From positions 131,667,353 to 131,731,352 of the forward strand of contig NC_092860.1 of NCBI RefSeq assembly GCF_032062135.1: DNA of 64,000 bases, in the 5' to 3' direction. Positions 62,070 through 64,000 of this stretch are shown here, piece after piece. The stretch comes from Pyxicephalus adspersus (taxonomy: Eukaryota; Chordata; Amphibia; Anura; Pyxicephalidae). The notes beneath the pieces are model-generated. The model was not told where the DNA came from. It saw only the letters and a program-made list of their open reading frames with translations, and searched no databases. The translations under genes were made by a program, and so were the position numbers. Numbering within the stretch: the stretch's first letter is position 1; the number at the start of each line of letters is the position of its first letter.

Positions 62070-62360
62070 ACGGCAAGGCATTTGCATATTATTGAATAAG
62101 CCCCTTTGTGACTGTCAATACACTCTGATGACAAATCAAGTACACTTTCCCATTCAGCTTCTTTCTACAATGATTATTACACTGATGTGATGGCTTTAGG
62201 GAAACAATATAAATGATTAATGCTTTACCCTGTTAATTACCTTAATTAGCCATGTAAATGGATTTCCTGGTGCAATGAATAGGTTTTGTGGAGTGACGGC
62301 AGTTGACGATCTTCCAGGGCAAGGATTTCAGTTGAGGTTGCTCGATTGAGCGAATCTCCA
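62070..62360. promoter_or_regulatory. Candidate enhancer with octamer and homeodomain cluster
   Basis: ATTTGCAT (62080-62087) is a perfect POU octamer. AAATGATTAATGC, TGTTAATTACC and TTAATTAGCCATG at 62212-62252 add clustered homeodomain cores. A more balanced segment follows (GTGACGGCAGTTGACG). The texture is that of a conserved developmental element, but conservation is not tested. Confidence 0.28.
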
Positions 62361-63316
62361 GCTTGTGAGGAGACAAAAGCATCTTCCTAGGAGATTGCAA
62401 TTTGGCTAGATACCATGTGAAAACCAGAGAGCATAAAATGTATATGAATCAAGAAAGAAATGTAGTTTTTTCTGCTTTCTGTGTAAATAGCCACATGGTG
62501 TAGCTGGTTTAAAGTCATTCCTCTATCCAGAACTGTCATGGTTTACCTGCATGTTCTACTCTTTGTGCACCATTTTCCTTCCACAGTCCAAAAACATATT
62601 GGTAGATGATTGGCTTCAACACAACTGGAATACAACTGGAATCCGATCAGTGGTGATATCCTGTGCTAAGAATACCTTATTCTAGATCTCTGTTATTGAA
62701 GAAGGGGTCATTGAGAAATTCAGTGACTAAACAAGTAGGCTTTATCATCTATGTACAATATCCTTTAGATACACCAAAAATGAATGTTATCCATGCATTA
62801 TCCAATATTTTTAATAAATATTTTGATTTTTGGGTTGAATGTCGAAAATTGATCCAGAAAGGAACTTTTTTTTTTAAATGCAGATCAGTTGATGAACAAG
62901 TAGATGGGTCACTGAATCCTTGGAGTGGAATATAAAAGAAGGATTTAAATGTTGATTGTAATGTAGATCAAAAATACTACCCTATACTAATCACATAGTG
63001 TATGCCTATAAGTAGAACAAATGAGCTAAAGGGGATTGTATAATTAGTATTAGTGTTACCTTTGACACCACCTAGTCTTCTCAGTGTCAGATTACAAAGG
63101 CACTGCAATAAAAAGGGTTAAAAAGACATTTAAGGCTTTGTTTACATTATACCTTTAAGTTAGAGGCTGGACTTTTTAATGAGGGGTTAAGAAAACACGC
63201 AAGAAAGTCTTTAACTCCAAAATCAAAGTAATTTACCCTATCGCCCTCATGCAATGCACTGAGATGCAGTAGAAATAAAGCCCTGCATTTATTGCAAAGG
63301 AGTTATCACCTCTAAT

Positions 63317-63477
63317 GGGCCTAATTTATTAAAGTTCTCCAGGAGTGAAGTAGGTGAACCAGTTGGCAGATTTTTTCAATCCTGGACCAGATCCATTCCT
63401 GGTCTGCTGGGTCGCCCAAGTTCTCCCATGATATTCTGTCTCATCTAGTCTTGGGGAGCTTTCATTAATCAGACCCA
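63317..63477. mobile_element. Foldback MITE family B, shortened copy
   Basis: It runs from GGGCCTAATTTATTAAAG to CTTTCATTAATCAGACCC, with AAT on both flanks. The left arm has lost ~40 bp compared with 56007-56223. The GGACCAGATCCATTCC centre remains. Confidence 0.8.
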
Positions 63478-64000
63478 ATTAGTTTATAACACACAAATGC
63501 TATTAGTAATAAACACAAACACTTTCTGTAATTGAACAACTAGATTCAGCTTAAAGGTTCTGCAATGATAATGTTCAATGCAGTCCTAACAGTTTTCCAG
63601 CACCAATTAGGTAAGAACAGAAATTGAGTCAGGTTTTTATTAAAGTCCTTGGTTAGGTGGGACATATTAAGAGGTTAAATATTAGGTAAGGATTAAGAGT
63701 TCAAATTAAAGTGTCACTGTAAACGACCTGTCTAGCCCTGCATACTCCCTTACTATGGAAATTATACATACATACCTATACATATACTTTTGAACTACTA
63801 CATACAAACTCATACTTGCAAATCTTTAGGTAGAACAGATGAAAATATTATTTTTTTAATTATTTAGGATAGCATGTATACTACTTTTAAATCTTTTTTC
63901 AATCCACCAGGCAGAGCTCTAGCTGGAGCTGCAGCCTACTCCTATTGCATATTTTGTTTTACAAAGCTCAATAGCTTAACCTAAAAATACAACTTATAGA
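63478..64000. other. AT-rich sequence to window end, nothing recognised
   Basis: No gene, RNA or repeat was identified. Confidence 0.45.

Larger units (their letters stand above)
61362..63316. other. Unique sequence with two regulatory candidates, no gene
   Basis: 61660-61880 and 62070-62360 are listed. The remainder is AT-rich. A 90-codon frame at 62663-62935 is unrecognised. Confidence 0.4.

Overview
This is eukaryotic, AT-rich, repeat-studded DNA in which I can support no intact protein-coding gene. The repeat content points to a vertebrate, most likely an anuran amphibian (probably a ranoid or other neobatrachian frog). The evidence is a tRNA-derived SINE carrying an L2-type 3' tail, decayed L2 LINE 3' ends, short hairpin-rich DNA transposons with 3-bp A/T target duplications, hAT-like and Tigger/pogo-like non-autonomous elements, a Tc1/mariner transposase relic, a long GATA microsatellite, and a minisatellite with an assembly gap. 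The frog assignment rests on remembered repeat character, not on a search.

Layout. 1-4.4 kb: SINE fragment, Tigger-like element with a triplicated 72-bp end, and an L2 LINE 3' end. 4.4-16 kb: mostly unique AT-rich sequence with two SINEs, an L2 tail and one enhancer-like block. 16-19.2 kb: a dense nest of small DNA transposons and a 28-bp tandem repeat. 19-28 kb: mostly unique sequence. 28.1-28.8 kb: three short elements packed side by side. 30.6-31.4 kb: a 31-bp minisatellite interrupted by 231 Ns. 33.6-36.1 kb: dispersed repeats. 40.0-40.4 kb: a (GATA)n array with higher-order structure. 41.9-43.1 kb: L2 remnants. 44.9-49.9 kb: small transposons and several homeodomain-motif-rich blocks. 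51.4 kb: the best-preserved multi-hairpin MITE. 53.1-53.6 kb: Tc1 transposase relic. 54.8-55.2 kb: enhancer-like block with a perfect RFX X-box. 56-61.4 kb: more MITEs and a full-length SINE with target duplications. 61.6-62.4 kb: two further regulatory-looking blocks.

The window reads as a gene desert or the inside of a very large intron. The candidate regulatory blocks are single-sequence motif judgements: they need a cross-species alignment and are scored low. I found no evidence of a new multi-gene system. The most informative structures are the matching SINE and L2 tails, the tandem-hairpin MITE family present in four copies with flanking TWA duplications, the long foldback MITE family in six copies, and the minisatellite whose true length is hidden by the gap.
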